Shown here one piece after another: positions 23,158 through 33,677 of a DNA stretch of 64,000 nt. Position numbers and translations under genes: made by a program. Below the pieces are notes generated by a model. It saw nothing but the letters and a program-made list of their open reading frames with translations. It searched no databases and had not been told where the DNA came from. The DNA is taken from positions 27,078,084 through 27,142,083 of the forward strand of contig NC_080702.1 in assembly GCF_030445035.2 (NCBI RefSeq), written 5' to 3'. The stretch's first letter is position 1. Every line of letters begins with the position of its first letter. This stretch comes from Dasypus novemcinctus. Its lineage: Eukaryota; Chordata; Mammalia; Cingulata; Dasypodidae.

Positions 23158-24010
23158 TTTTTTTTTAAAAGATTTATTTTTGGAAAGTGGTTGTGGCTCA
23201 ATGGAAAGAGCATCCACCTACCACATGGGAGGTCCAGGGTTAAACCCAGGGCCTCCTTGACCCGTGTGGAGCTGGCCCATGCGCGGTGCTGATGTGCACA
23301 AGGAGTGCCCTGCCACGCAGGGGTGTCCCCCGCGTAGGGGAGCCCCACGCACAAGGAGTGCGCCCAGCAAGGAGAGCCGCCCCACACGAAAAAAGCGCAG
23401 CCTGCCCAGGAGTGGCACCGCACACACGGAAAGCTGACGCAGCAAGATGATGCACCAAAAAAAGTGACACAGTTTCCTGGTGCTGCTGACAAGAATACAG
23501 GCAGACACAGAAGAACACACAGCGAATGGATGCAGAGAGCAGACTCCAGAGGGGGCAGCAGGGAAGGGGAAAGAAATAAAAAAAAATAAACCTTTTAAAG
23601 AAAAAAAAGATTATTTATCTTCCCCCGCCCCCATGTTGTACCCCCTGTTGTTATGCTCTCTGTGTCCATTTGCTGTGTGTTCTTCTGTGTCTGCTTGTCT
23701 TCTCATTGGGCAGCTCTGGGAACCGATCCTGGGACCTTCTGGAGTGGGAGGGAGGCCATCAGTCTCTTGCGCCACCTCAGCTCCCTGTTCTGCTATGTCT
23801 TCTTATTTTCTCTCCTCTGCGTCTCTTGTTGCATCCTCTTGCTGTGCCAGCTCTCCACGTCAGCTGGCACTCCTGCACTGGGCGGCTTTCCTGTATGGGC
23901 TGGCACTCCATGTGGCCCAGCTCGCCCTCACCAGGAGGCCCTGGGCATCGAACCCTGGACCTCCTATATGGTCGACAGGAGCCCAGTTGGTTGAGCCACA
24001 TCCGTTTCCC
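23158..24010 (-). mobile_element. Dimeric DAS SINE, minus strand, split by another SINE
   Basis: Antisense tail at 23158-23181, then 23607-24010 with two tRNA-like heads: one near 23,715-23,790 (cgatcctgggacctt) and one near 23,935-24,010 (cgaaccctggacctcctat). The interruption is a plus-strand SINE. Confidence 0.8.
23182..23606 (+). mobile_element. DAS-type SINE inserted into an antisense SINE tail
   Basis: Head ggaaagtggttgtggctcaa; ends in an A-rich tail. The host tail sequence aaaagattta/aaaagattat is duplicated on both sides. Confidence 0.85.
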
Positions 24011-24923
24011 TCCATTCATCTGGTTACTGTCTCTCTACTTCTGCTTTTTCCACAATGGACGACAGTTGGAACCTCAGCGCGTGTTCTAAGAGTCAGACTA
24101 CACGTCGCAGGTGTCAGTAGTTGGTCTCTCTCCGTTCCTGCCTAGCAGTCCACTGGGGATGCACTCCAGCGTGCTCATCCGGTCCCACTGCGGGTCCCCT
24201 GCCTTAGACTCCGCCTCCTCCCCTCAGGGAGTCCCGGGCTTGGCCTGGGACAGGCACGGGGCCTCCCCTGCCCGTTTGGCCTCTCAGGCACCACCGTCCC
24301 TCATCGCCTGGCGGCCAGTCTCTTGAAAACCTTCTCTCAGATGTTTTGCCCGGTTTGGGAGGTGAGGAGGAGAGTAAACCACTCCCTGGTCCTCAAGCCT
24401 CCTCCCTCGGCTCTGGAGCCCCCCGCTTCCACTTCCCACCCTGCCCCCTCCCCCCTTCCGTCTCCCCAGCCCCCTCGTTTGCTACCAAAGCATCCTGGAT
24501 CCTACGGCCGGCCCCTTAAATCCCTAACTCTTAAGAAATCCCCTACTCAGTGTAATATTTAGGAGTTACCCATGAGTAACAAGAGAAGGAACGTTAAAAT
24601 AACTCATCCCCTCACCATCCAGGAGAGACCGCTGGCAGGCTGCGTTTTGGTTTATAGCTTTCTGAGCTTTCTCCTAGGCACATACGCACTTAAGGATGGA
24701 ACCTCATCAGATGTCCTGGCGACGACACCCCCCCTCACCCCCTGTCCTTTATTTGACAGCGTCTTTCTGCGCTGAGGTGGTATACCTGGCTGGCTGGCAC
24801 CCGCCCTGCAGGCTGGCACCCTTGTGTCCACAGCGTCTAACACAGTATTGGGCCTGACCTGACACAGGCCGATGCTGGCCCAGCCGAGCTACATTGCCTC
24901 CACATGGGGTTCCTCACATCCTC
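24011..24923. other. Unique GC-rich island
   Basis: No repeat recognised apart from the first ~50 bp. C-rich on the plus strand at 24,380-24,500. Short open frames only. Confidence 0.45.
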
Positions 24924-24925
24924 AT

Positions 24926-25285
24926 TTTTTTTTTTAAGATGTATTTTATTTATCTCCCCCCACCCTTGTTTGTGGTCACTCCCTGCTCTCTGCGTCCACT
25001 TGCTGTGTGCTGTCTGTGTCTGCTCGTCTTCTCTTTAGGAGGCACCAGGAACTGAACCCGGGACCTTCTATGTGGAAGAGAGGTGCTCAGTCACCTGAGC
25101 CGTGCTTTGTTGAATCTCTCATTGTCTCTCCTCTTTGTGTCTCTTTCGTTGCGCCATCTCGTTGCGTCAGCTCGCTGCGCCTGCCTGCCACGTCAGCCCC
25201 CCTTCTCCAGGAGGCACCAGTAACCGGTCCCGGGACCTCCCATGTGATGGGTGGAAGCCCAATCACTGAGCCACATCTGCTTCCC
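24926..25285 (-). mobile_element. Dimeric DAS SINE
   Basis: Minus strand with two tRNA-like heads, at about 25,035-25,110 (gaacccgggaccttc) and 25,205-25,285 (ccggtcccgggacctcc), separated by a gcgtcagctcgctgcgcc linker. Flanked by tcctcatttt repeats. Confidence 0.85.
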
Positions 25286-25499
25286 AGTTCCTCATTTTAA
25301 TGCACTTGATTCCCAAGGGAAAGTCATTTCATTGCCTTGTGAAATATAATGGTAGAGTGTCTTAGAGAATTGAGTGGAATTTAGTGAAAGATCAGCCAAA
25401 GTTTTACACTCAGAGCTTTACACTCCTTTGAGATTTTTTTAACTCAGATTTTTTCCTGAGCTAAAAAAATCTCCTAGCTCAGGAAGGGAGGAGGCAGGG

Positions 25500-25900
25500 A
25501 TTTTTTTTTAAAAATATATCAATGTTACAAATTACTCAGTTAACACAAGTTAATAACTATGATAATAATGCCCGTTGGTCAGCGGTGACCCTCCTCCCTG
25601 CCTTCTTTTTCTTCCTTCCTTAACCTTGAGGGATTTGGGACAATGTCCACACTGACTGCTTAAGTCTGAGAAGGAACGTAGGTATTGTGGGGCAGAGGAA
25701 CGGAATGACTCTGCTTGCATTGAAGATACTCCTGCTTTTGGGGTGGGGCTGGCCCGTCGTCATTGTTTTGACAGTTATCCAGGAGAGGATAACTCTGGAT
25801 AAACTAACAAGAAGAACTGACAGTGGGAGTTGACCACATGCCTGCTGGGTTCCGCGGCTCAACCAGCGTGGGAACAACGAGGAGGAGATTTTTCACCTAG
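25500..25900. repeat. Unnamed repeat, copy 1
   Basis: Aligns by eye with 52,850-53,560: shared phrases atatcaatgtta, actctg/actcagttaac, gaaggatttggga/gagggatttggga, atgtccac.ctgactgctt, tggggcagatg/tggggcagagg, ggggctgg.cc. I cannot name the family. It may be untranslated L1 sequence. Confidence 0.6.
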
Positions 25901-26442
25901 GATGAGTATACTAGGGTTCTCTGGTGAAACAGAATCGACGGGAGATATCTAAATAGTATGAGATTTTTTTTCATTTAAAAAATTTATCAAAGTATATCAT
26001 TCATGCATAAGCATACTTAAGCAATAAGTGTATAGTAAAAGCTGTGAGTTTACGTAACAAACACACAGGACTCTCATACTTCACCCCACCACCAATATCT
26101 TGCATTGTTGTGAAACATTTTTAACAAATGATGAAAGAGCATCCTCAAAATATTACTACTAACAAAAGTGTCTTAACATTTGGTGTATTTTCTCCCCAAC
26201 CCACCCCATTTTTAAAATATCATTCATACGTGAACATATATAAACAATAAGTGTATAGTAAAAGTTGTGAGTTTACAAAACAAACATGCATAACGTCATA
26301 CAGTGGTCTCATGTATCAACCCACCACCGACACCTTGCATTGTTGTGAGACATTTACAAATTGTGAAAGAAGATTGTCAAAATCTTATGCTAGGGAACTG
26401 GATGTGGCTCAAGCAATTGGGTGCCCACCTACCACATGGGAG

Positions 26443-27326
26443 TGCGGCGGCTGGCTCGGTCGGTGGTGGTGGGGTCTGGCTGCGGACGAGGGGTCGGTCC
26501 AGCTCGGGACGAGGGGTCGGTCCCGCTTGGGATGAGGGGTCGGTCCAGCTTGGGACGAGGGGTCGGTCCAGCTTGGGACGAGGGGTCGGTCCGGCAACAG
26601 ACGAGGGGTCGGTCTCACAGGGGTTGCACGGTTCGGCTGACGGGGTCGCCCGGCGAAGCCGGCGACGAGGGGGTCGCCCGGAGAAGCAGGCGACGAACTG
26701 GGGACAAGGGAGGCCAGGCCCTTGTCGGGGGCTCTCAGGACTGGAGGGCGCACGGCAGAAGAACTACCACGGAGACAAGGTAAACACGCAAGTCCACTTT
26801 ATTGAGGGAGAGGCAACAGTTTTATAGGGGCTGGGGAAGGCTGATTGGTCGAAGCCACGCCCTGTTCTGATTGGTTGCCGGAGAAAGGTCAGTGGGAGGT
26901 ACTGGACGGGGGAGGGGTGGTGGTTAGGGATTGGCTGTTGCTGTTGCTGGGGGAAGGGGCAGGGTTTAGGGATTGGTGGCTGCTGTTGCTGGGGTGGAGG
27001 GCAGACTTGAGTTTCCCGCCCACGCCTGGCTGTTGCTGCTGTCGGGGGAGGGGAAAAGGGCAGACTGGAATTTTCCACCCTGCGCCTGTGCAGGGAGAAA
27101 GAAGGCATCGTGTGGCGCTATCTGGGAGGAGGGGCGGCCACGGAAGCATGGCTGCCGAGAAGGGGAGACCCGAGGGCACTCTGCGCCCGTGCCGAGCTTC
27201 CTGCAGGGGTGGCGGTGGGCCCGACCAACCACCCTATTATGGGGGCAGTGGTTTGGAATAGGCCTACCGCGGCCGCCGCCCCCCGCCAGGTCAGCAAACC
27301 ACACTTCAGCCCGAGGGGCGACTGCA
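26443..27326 (-). mobile_element. Solo LTR, probably class II (ERV2/ERVK-like)
   Basis: 884 bp, TG at 26443 and CA at 27326, with exact 6-bp duplication tgggag at 26437-26442 and 27327-27332. Six base pairs is typical of class II ERVs. On the minus strand caataaagtgg (about 26,800) gives the polyadenylation signal. No internal retroviral sequence. Confidence 0.85.
26486..26625 (+). repeat. 23-bp tandem repeat, about 6 copies, inside the solo LTR
   Basis: Unit acgaggggtcggtccagcttggg with minor changes, repeated at a 23-bp step; a degenerate related phrase (gacgagggggtcgcccgg) follows to about 26,700. Confidence 0.9.
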
Positions 27327-28801
27327 TGGGAGGTCCCAGGTTTCGATCCTGGTGCCTTCCAAAGAAAACAAGCAAGATGACAAACTGATGCAATGGGCTG
27401 GTGCAGCAAGCTGATGCAACAATATGATGCAACAAGGAGACACAATGAGGAAACAATGAGAGACACAACAAGCAGGGAGTGGAGGTAGCTCAAGCAACTG
27501 GGCACCTCCCTCCCACATTGGAGGTCCTGGGTTCAGTTACCAGTGCCTCCTAAAAAAATGAGCAAGGCAGAGAGCAGACAGCACAAACAATGAGGGTGGT
27601 AAGAAATAAATAAATCTTTTAAAAAACCTTATGCGAAATTTGGTGATGAATGCTCACAGGGAGATTTCCCTCTGAAGATACCAGGTTCTTTCTTTATAGA
27701 TATACCACTTTAAGAAGTTTCGTTCTGTGTGGCTTTTGCATTTAAAGATTAAAAATTAAATAAAAAATACATCTAATGCAAACCAAAAAAAAAAATCTTA
27801 TGCTAACTATAGTCCATATCTCACATTTGATGTAATTTTCCCCCAACCCACCCTATTTTTTTTTTTAATATATTTTTTATTACAGAAGTTGTGAACTTAC
27901 AAAAAAATCATACACATGTATACAGATTATGAGATAATATCATCAGACTATTACCACCAGCCATGGTCCATTGTGTCCATTTGGCTCACTTTTTCCATAC
28001 TCCCCCATTATCAACACAGTACATTTTTGGCATAGATGTGTGAATATCACAGTATTGCTGTTCACCACAGTCCACAGTCACTCCAGTTGTATTTTTCCCA
28101 TGCTTCTCCACATTCCCACCACCCTGCAGTAGTGATGTACATCTGCTCTAACTCACAGAAGGACACTCTTGCATCTGTACCATCGACCACAATCCTCCAC
28201 CTCTGGGTTCACTGTTACTCAGTCCCTAGGTGATTCTCTAGCTTCCTTTCATGGTCGTTTACATCCCTAGACTACCCTTTCCATCCACAATCCCACTTAT
28301 AAACCAACTGTTGCTCAACTATAACGCATTGCCATCAACACTGCATTTCCACACTTTTACAGTGAACTAAAACTTCTACATATATTAAGCATCAGTGCTC
28401 CTTTTCAGCCATCCTCTACCTCCTTTAAGAATCCACCACCAGGTCTTGAAGATGTTTTCCTACATTTTCTTCTAGAAGCTTTATGGTTCTCGACTTTATA
28501 TTTAAAATCTGATCTATTGTGAGTCAATTTTTGCATACGGTGTGAGATAGGGGTCCTCTTTCTTTTGGCTATGGATATCCAGTTGTCTCAGCACCATTTG
28601 TTGAATGGAATGTTCTGCCTGAGCTGGGTGGGTTTGACTGGCTTGTGAAAAATCACCTGACCATATAGATGTGAGGATCTGTTTCTGAACCTTCAGTTCA
28701 GTTCCATTCCATTGGTCTGTGTGTCTACCTTTATGCCAGTACCATGACAGTACCTTGTGCTTCTTAGACATGGATATCTATGTCCTTCAATAGGGTTGGG
28801 A

Positions 28802-29094
28802 GGGAAGCGGACTTAGCCCAATGGAGAGGGCATCCGCCTACCACATGGGAGGTCCACGGTTCAGACCCCGGGCCTCCTTGACCCTTGTGGAGCTGGCCCA
28901 TGCGCAGTGCTGATGTGCACAAGGAGTGCCCTGCCACGCAGGGGTGTCCCCCGCGTAGGGGAGCCCCACACAGAAGGAGTGCGCCCCGTAAGGAGAGCCG
29001 CCCAGCGTGAAAGAAAGTGCAGCCTGCCCAGGAATGGCGCTGCACACACGGAGAGCTGACACAGCAATATGATGCAACAACAACACAACAAAAT
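28802..29094 (+). mobile_element. DAS-type SINE, lacks the 3' A-rich domain
   Basis: Starts gggaagcggacttagcccaa and ends in caacaacaacacaacaaaa. Target duplication tagggttggga at 28791-28801 and 29095-29105, within the L1 ORF region. Confidence 0.9.
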
Positions 29095-29351
29095 TAGGGT
29101 TGGGAAATTTTCTGCCAATATTTCTTCAGATATTCCTTCTGCCTCTTCTCCCTTCTCTTCTCCTTCTGGGACACCCATGACACATATCTTTGCTTGTCTC
29201 TTGTTGTCATTTAGTTCCCTGAGACCTTGTTCAATTTTTTCCGTTCTTTTCTTCATCTGTTCTTTTGTATGTTCGCTTTCAGAGGCCATTTCTTCAAGCT
29301 CACCAATCCTTTCTTCTGCTTCCTCAGATCTGCTGTTTTATGTCTACAGTG

Positions 29352-29584
29352 TTTTTTTTTTTTTTAAGATTTATTTATATATTTCCGCCCCCACCATTGT
29401 CTGCTTTCTGTGTCCATTTGCTGTGTGTTCTTCTGTGTCCGCTTGTGTTCTCATCGGGCAGCACTGGGGATCTGTGTCTCTTTTTATTGTGTCATCTTGC
29501 TGCGTCAGCTCTCCGTGTGTGTGGCACCACTCCTGGGTGGGCGGCAGTTTCGCATGGGGTGGCTCTCCTTGTGCAGGGCCACCA
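29352..29584 (-). mobile_element. DAS-type SINE, truncated at its head
   Basis: Minus strand. Tail and middle present; the tRNA head is absent (ends at ggctctccttgtgcagggcc). Flanked by acagtgt repeats, so the truncation occurred at insertion. Confidence 0.85.
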
Positions 29585-29613
29585 ACAGTGTATTTTTTAT
29601 TTCATTTATTTCA

Positions 29614-30047
29614 TTTTTTTTTTTAAATTTATTTTATTTATTTCTTTCCCCTTCTTTCCCCCCCCCCCCCCCGCCCCAGTTGTCTGTTCTCTGTGTCCAT
29701 TTGCTGGTGTTCTTTTCTTTTTGTCTGCTTCTGTTGTTGTCAGCAGCCCAGGAATCTGTGTCTCTTTTTTGTTGCATCATCTTGCTGTGTCAGCTCTCCG
29801 TATGTGCGGTGCCATTCTTGGGCAGGCTGCACTTTCTTTCGCACTGGGCAGCTCTCCTTACGGGGTGCACTCCTTGTGCGTGGGGCTCCCCTATGTGGGG
29901 GACACCCCTGCGTGGCAGGGCATTCCTTGCGCGCATCAGCACTGCGCGTGGGCCAGCTCCACACGGGTCAAGGAGGCCCGGGGTTTGAACCGCGGACCTC
30001 CCAAGTGGTAGATGGACGCCCTAACCACTGGGCCAAGTCCGCTTCCC
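29614..30047 (-). mobile_element. DAS-type SINE, long form
   Basis: Minus strand, full head (gggccaagtccgcttccc). Flanked by atttcattt repeats, within the L1. Confidence 0.9.
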
Positions 30048-31699
30048 TTTAATTTCATTTATTGCGCCTTCCATTCCTGTAAGATCTGCTGTTTTTCTTT
30101 GTATGCTTTCAAATTCTTCTTTGTGCTCATCCAATGTCTTTTTAATATCCTTAATCTCTTTAGCCAGCTCACTGATTTTATTAAGGAAATTTGTTTGAAC
30201 ATCTATGATGAGTTGTCTCAACTCCTTTTTTTTTTTCTTTTTCTGGTTATCTGTGACTCCAGACAGGATCCAAAGGGGAGTTTCACAATCTCCTCTTTGG
30301 GTGTTATGGAGACTTACTTTACCCTTTTGTGTTAGCCTCTTAAAGCACTGAATCAACGGTAAAAGGGCACAGGAAAGGGCGTCAACTCCTTTATGTCATC
30401 TGGAGGCATATCTTGTTCCTGTAACTGGGCCATATCTTCTTGTGTCTTGGTGTGGGTTGTAGTTTTTTGTTGGGGTCTTGGCATCTGGCTTACTAGATGC
30501 ATTTATTCTAGGTGCAGTTTCTCTCTTTACTTTAGGGCTTCCTGCCCTTTCTCCCTTGCTGGCTGTGTAGTCGGAGCCAAGGACGTAGTTGGTGCTGTAA
30601 GCTGTGGGAGATCAAGCTGCCTGCGTTGCCCCAGGGAACGATGAAGCAGCTTGCAACCTTCTCCTTTGCCAGGGATCAGGACAGAGCCACAGCCGTGTGT
30701 AATAATCCAAGTTGTGCAGTCCACTACTATCTGGAGTTGCCTGGAGAGACTGACGAAGCTTCACGTCCCTTCCTCCCCTGCCTGGGGCGGGGATGGAGCT
30801 GCAGGTGTGGGCAGCAGTCTATGCTGTGCAGGTCCAAGATGACCGCAGTTGCCCACGTAGACTTCCAACTCTTCAGTCTGTGCCAGCCAACTGTACCTGC
30901 AGTTACCCCGGGAGGCTGACTCAGGCCCCCTCTACTTCCTCCCTGCTGGAGGTGGGGCTGGGGCTCAGGCTAGAGACGCAATCAGATATGGATGGAAAGA
31001 AGCCGGTCCCTACCAGCCCTGTGATTTTCCATCAGCCCAGTTTCCCCTCTTGCTGGGGGCGGAGTTAAAATGGCAGCTACTGGCCTCTTTCTGACTTGGA
31101 CAGGTTCAAACTTGAGCTGTTATTTAGGATTATACTTTAGCCCTCTGAATTTACTAATCAGTTGTTGAGGTTGGCACTGAACCATCTCTTCCTCCCACAT
31201 TTTTGGGAAATGGAGCTTCCAGTTCCAGCCACAAAGTATCTCCCGAGGCGGCCTGCGCTGCCAGTGGAGTATGGGCAGCAAGCCTCCGCAATGTTACAGA
31301 TTATGAGATAATATCTGTGAGTGCTGTACTCACGAATCTTCTGTACAGATGGGGAGTCTCCTCCTTCTATTTTTCAAGGGTGTTGCGGGATGCTCTTCTG
31401 GTCACCTGAGGCCCCCAAAGCTGTCGATAGTGCTGGGTGATTGCCCTGTAGCCCGAGCTGACTCTAGGAGCTCCTTACTCTGCCACCATCTTGTTGGTGG
31501 TTCTAATAGTAGGAAGATTTGATAAAATTCTCTCACGTAACCATGGGGATGCACAAGCCCAAATTCCACAGACAGGCTGCAAACCAGGGGTTCCAATAAT
31601 GGTCCTTGATGAGTTCCCAGGAGATCTTGGCTTGTCCAAAGTGGAGCTGGAAAATGCTCTCTGAATGCTGAAATCACTTCCTGTTTAAGGCCTTCCACT

Positions 31700-32250
31700 G
31701 ACTGGCTCAAATGTCACGCATAGCAAAGCAAGGAAGAAAGATTCACGGCCATTACAGTCCTCTTTCCGTAACTGGTCCCTTGCTGTAAGTTCATAGTCAT
31801 CGCAACCTTCTTCCACTACCCATTCCACGTTCCCTGTACCCTCAGTAAGCACCTCAGCTGGCCGTGGTTCTCTGCCTGGTGGGGTGACCCAAACTTTCAT
31901 TCCTCAAGATTCTGGGCCATTGTTAGTCCTTCTTGGGTTGGGTTGTTGCAATTTTCCATTGACTTTAATCCTAGGACATGGCAGTACCAGGAGATGCCCC
32001 AGAGGATCTCCTGTGTTCCAGGCAAACTCTTCTTTACCCGCATGATGAAGATGCAGTCCTGTGTCCCCTTGATAGCCAGGACCAAGCACCCCAGCTAGTA
32101 CGGGAGTTCCCTTCTTTGCCTGTTGTAAGAGGAGCCCAAAGTGGCCAGGTGGCAGTGCTAACTTCCAGTTCGATGGAATCCTTGTGCCCACTGGTGGCGG
32201 CGCTCCTCGCTTTGGAACTAAGGCCTCTCCCTGGCTGTGGGTGACTCAGC
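31700..32250 (-). pseudogene. ERVL dUTPase-like C-terminal pol segment (fossil)
   Basis: Minus strand: LALPPGHFGLLL, EEFAWNTGDPLGHLLVLPCP, IKVNGKLQQPNP and MKVWVTPPGREPRPAEV. The first part resembles retroviral dUTPase. It lies downstream of integrase, as in ERVL. Confidence 0.75.
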
Positions 32251-32364
32251 ACCGTAGAGTGGACGCTGATCTAGAGCATACGCAGCCTCCTGGAAACACT
32301 GCCCCAGCCTTGAAAAGTATGGCCACCTAGTTGGCACGTAACTGAGTCTTCAAAAGGCCATTCT

Positions 32365-32576
32365 CCATAATCCATTTGGTGCAGCAGAGCTCCAAAATGT
32401 CTTCATCGAATGCAATGAACGTGCCACACAGATGAAAGAAGTTGTTGATGTGGGAGGAGTGGGGAGTGTGGGGAGTGGGGTATATGGGAACCTTTTATAT
32501 TTTTTAATGTAACTTTTTGTGTGATTTATGTAGCTTTAAAAAAAAGATGATAAAAAATTAAAAAAAAAAACATTAA
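32365..32576 (+). mobile_element. L1 3'-end fragment in the ERVL
   Basis: A 5'-truncated L1 end ending in a long A tract; its terminal part matches the antisense of 54,890-55,165. Target duplication aaaaggccattc-like at about 32,353-32,364 and 32,578-32,590. Confidence 0.75.
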
Positions 32577-32634
32577 AAAAAGGCCATTCCACCATTCTAT
32601 CATTCCACCTGCTTCAGGATGATGGGGAACACGG

Positions 32635-33096
32635 TGTATTAGTCAGCCAAAGGGGTGCTGATGCAAAATACCAGAAACCTGCTGGGCGTTATAAAGGGTA
32701 TTTATTTGGGGTAGAAGTTTACAGATACGGGGCCATAAAGCATAAGTTACTTCCCTCCCCAAAGTCTATTTGGAATAAGATGACTGCTGACGTCTGCAAG
32801 GGTTCAGGTTTTCTGGGTTCCTCTCTTCCAAGGTCTGGCTTTTCTCTGAGTTCAAGGTTCCTCCCTTCCTGGGGCTGGCTTCTCTTTCCTCTCTGTGGTG
32901 ACTTCCCGGGGCTCCAGCTTAAGTCTTCAGCATCGAACTCCAACATCAGAAACCCTCAACTCTGTTCTTTGCCATGCCTTTTATCTGTGAGTCCGGGGTG
33001 ACTAATCATAACTCAGTCATGCCCAGGTACAGATCAGATTACAAGCATAATCCAATATTTCTTTTTGGAATTCATCAATAATATCAAACTGCTACA
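32635..33096 (-). mobile_element. Solo LTR, MaLR-like family X, in ERVL integrase region
   Basis: 462 bp, TG at 32635 and CA at 33096, flanked by cacgg / catgg (32630-32634, 33097-33101), a 5-bp duplication with one change. Starts tgtattagtcagccaaag; closely similar to 57,410-57,984 and 63,735-64,000. Confidence 0.8.
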
Positions 33097-33368
33097 CATG
33101 GTAAGTGAATTCCGTGGGCGTGTGCCCGTTCCTGCACATCGTTTGCGGTGAGATGGACTCCTTGTTCAGAAGCAATGCTGTGTGCAATGGCATGGTAGTG
33201 GATAAGATACTTGGTAAGTCCATGGATGGTAGTTTGGAAGAAGCATTGTGTGCAGGAAATGCAAACCCATATCAGGAGTATATGTCTTTTCCAGTTAAAA
33301 CAAATTGTTGCCCTTCCCATGGTGGAAGTGGTCCAACGTAATCAACCTGCCACCAGGTAGCAGGCTGG

Positions 33369-33677
33369 TCACCTCGAGGAATGGCGCCCTATCAGGCTGA
33401 GTGTGGGTCTCTGCTGCTGGCAGATTGGGCACTCAGCAGTGGGTGTAGCCAAGTCAGCCTTGGTAAGGGAAGGTCCATGTTGCTGAGCCCATGCATAGCC
33501 TCCGTCCCTCCCTTCATGGCCACTGTGCTCATGAGCCCACTGGGCAGTGACAGGAGTGAACGGGGAAAGAGGCTGAGCACTAGCCACAGAGCAGGTCATC
33601 TTACCCACATGATTAAAATCTTCCTCTGCTGAAGTCGCCCTCTGGTGAACATTCACATGGGGCACAAATACTTTCAT
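33369..33677 (-). pseudogene. ERVL RNase H end and integrase zinc-finger region (fossil)
   Basis: Minus strand: VNVHQRATSAEEDFNHV, AQWAHEHSGHEGRDGGYAWA and ATAECPICQQQRPTL, the HHCC region of an ERVL-type integrase. Confidence 0.8.

Larger units (their letters stand above)
26393..27791 (+). mobile_element. Dimeric DAS SINE with LTR insertion and probable 3' transduction
   Basis: Starts gggaactggatgtggctcaa at 26393, is split by an LTR (26443-27326), and resumes at 27327 with two tRNA-like heads (27,333-27,360 and about 27,475-27,550). Its A-rich tail ends near 27,626. A further ~155 bp unrelated to the SINE then ends in a second poly(A) at 27,784-27,791. The 14-bp duplication aaaatcttatgcta flanks the whole unit (26379-26392 and 27792-27805). 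Confidence 0.8.
25970..31503 (-). mobile_element. L1 with 5' end, inserted in the ERVL 3' LTR
   Basis: Minus strand. The 5' end near 31,503 reads aagatggtggcagagtaagg, like an L1 promoter start. ORF1 coiled-coil region at about 30,060-30,356 (ELRQLIIDVQTNFLNKISE) and ORF1 piece at 29,095-29,289 (REKEKIEQ-like, ENDNKRQAKICVMGVPEGE region). ORF2 C-terminus at 28,514-28,771 (VLSWYWHKGRHTDQWNGTE). Most of ORF2 is missing. A long 3' UTR at 25,975-28,430 repeats the phrase aacaataagtgtatagtaaa. Flanked by imperfect repeats aaatagtatgagattt (about 25,954) and aatagtaggaagattt (about 31,505). Confidence 0.75.
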
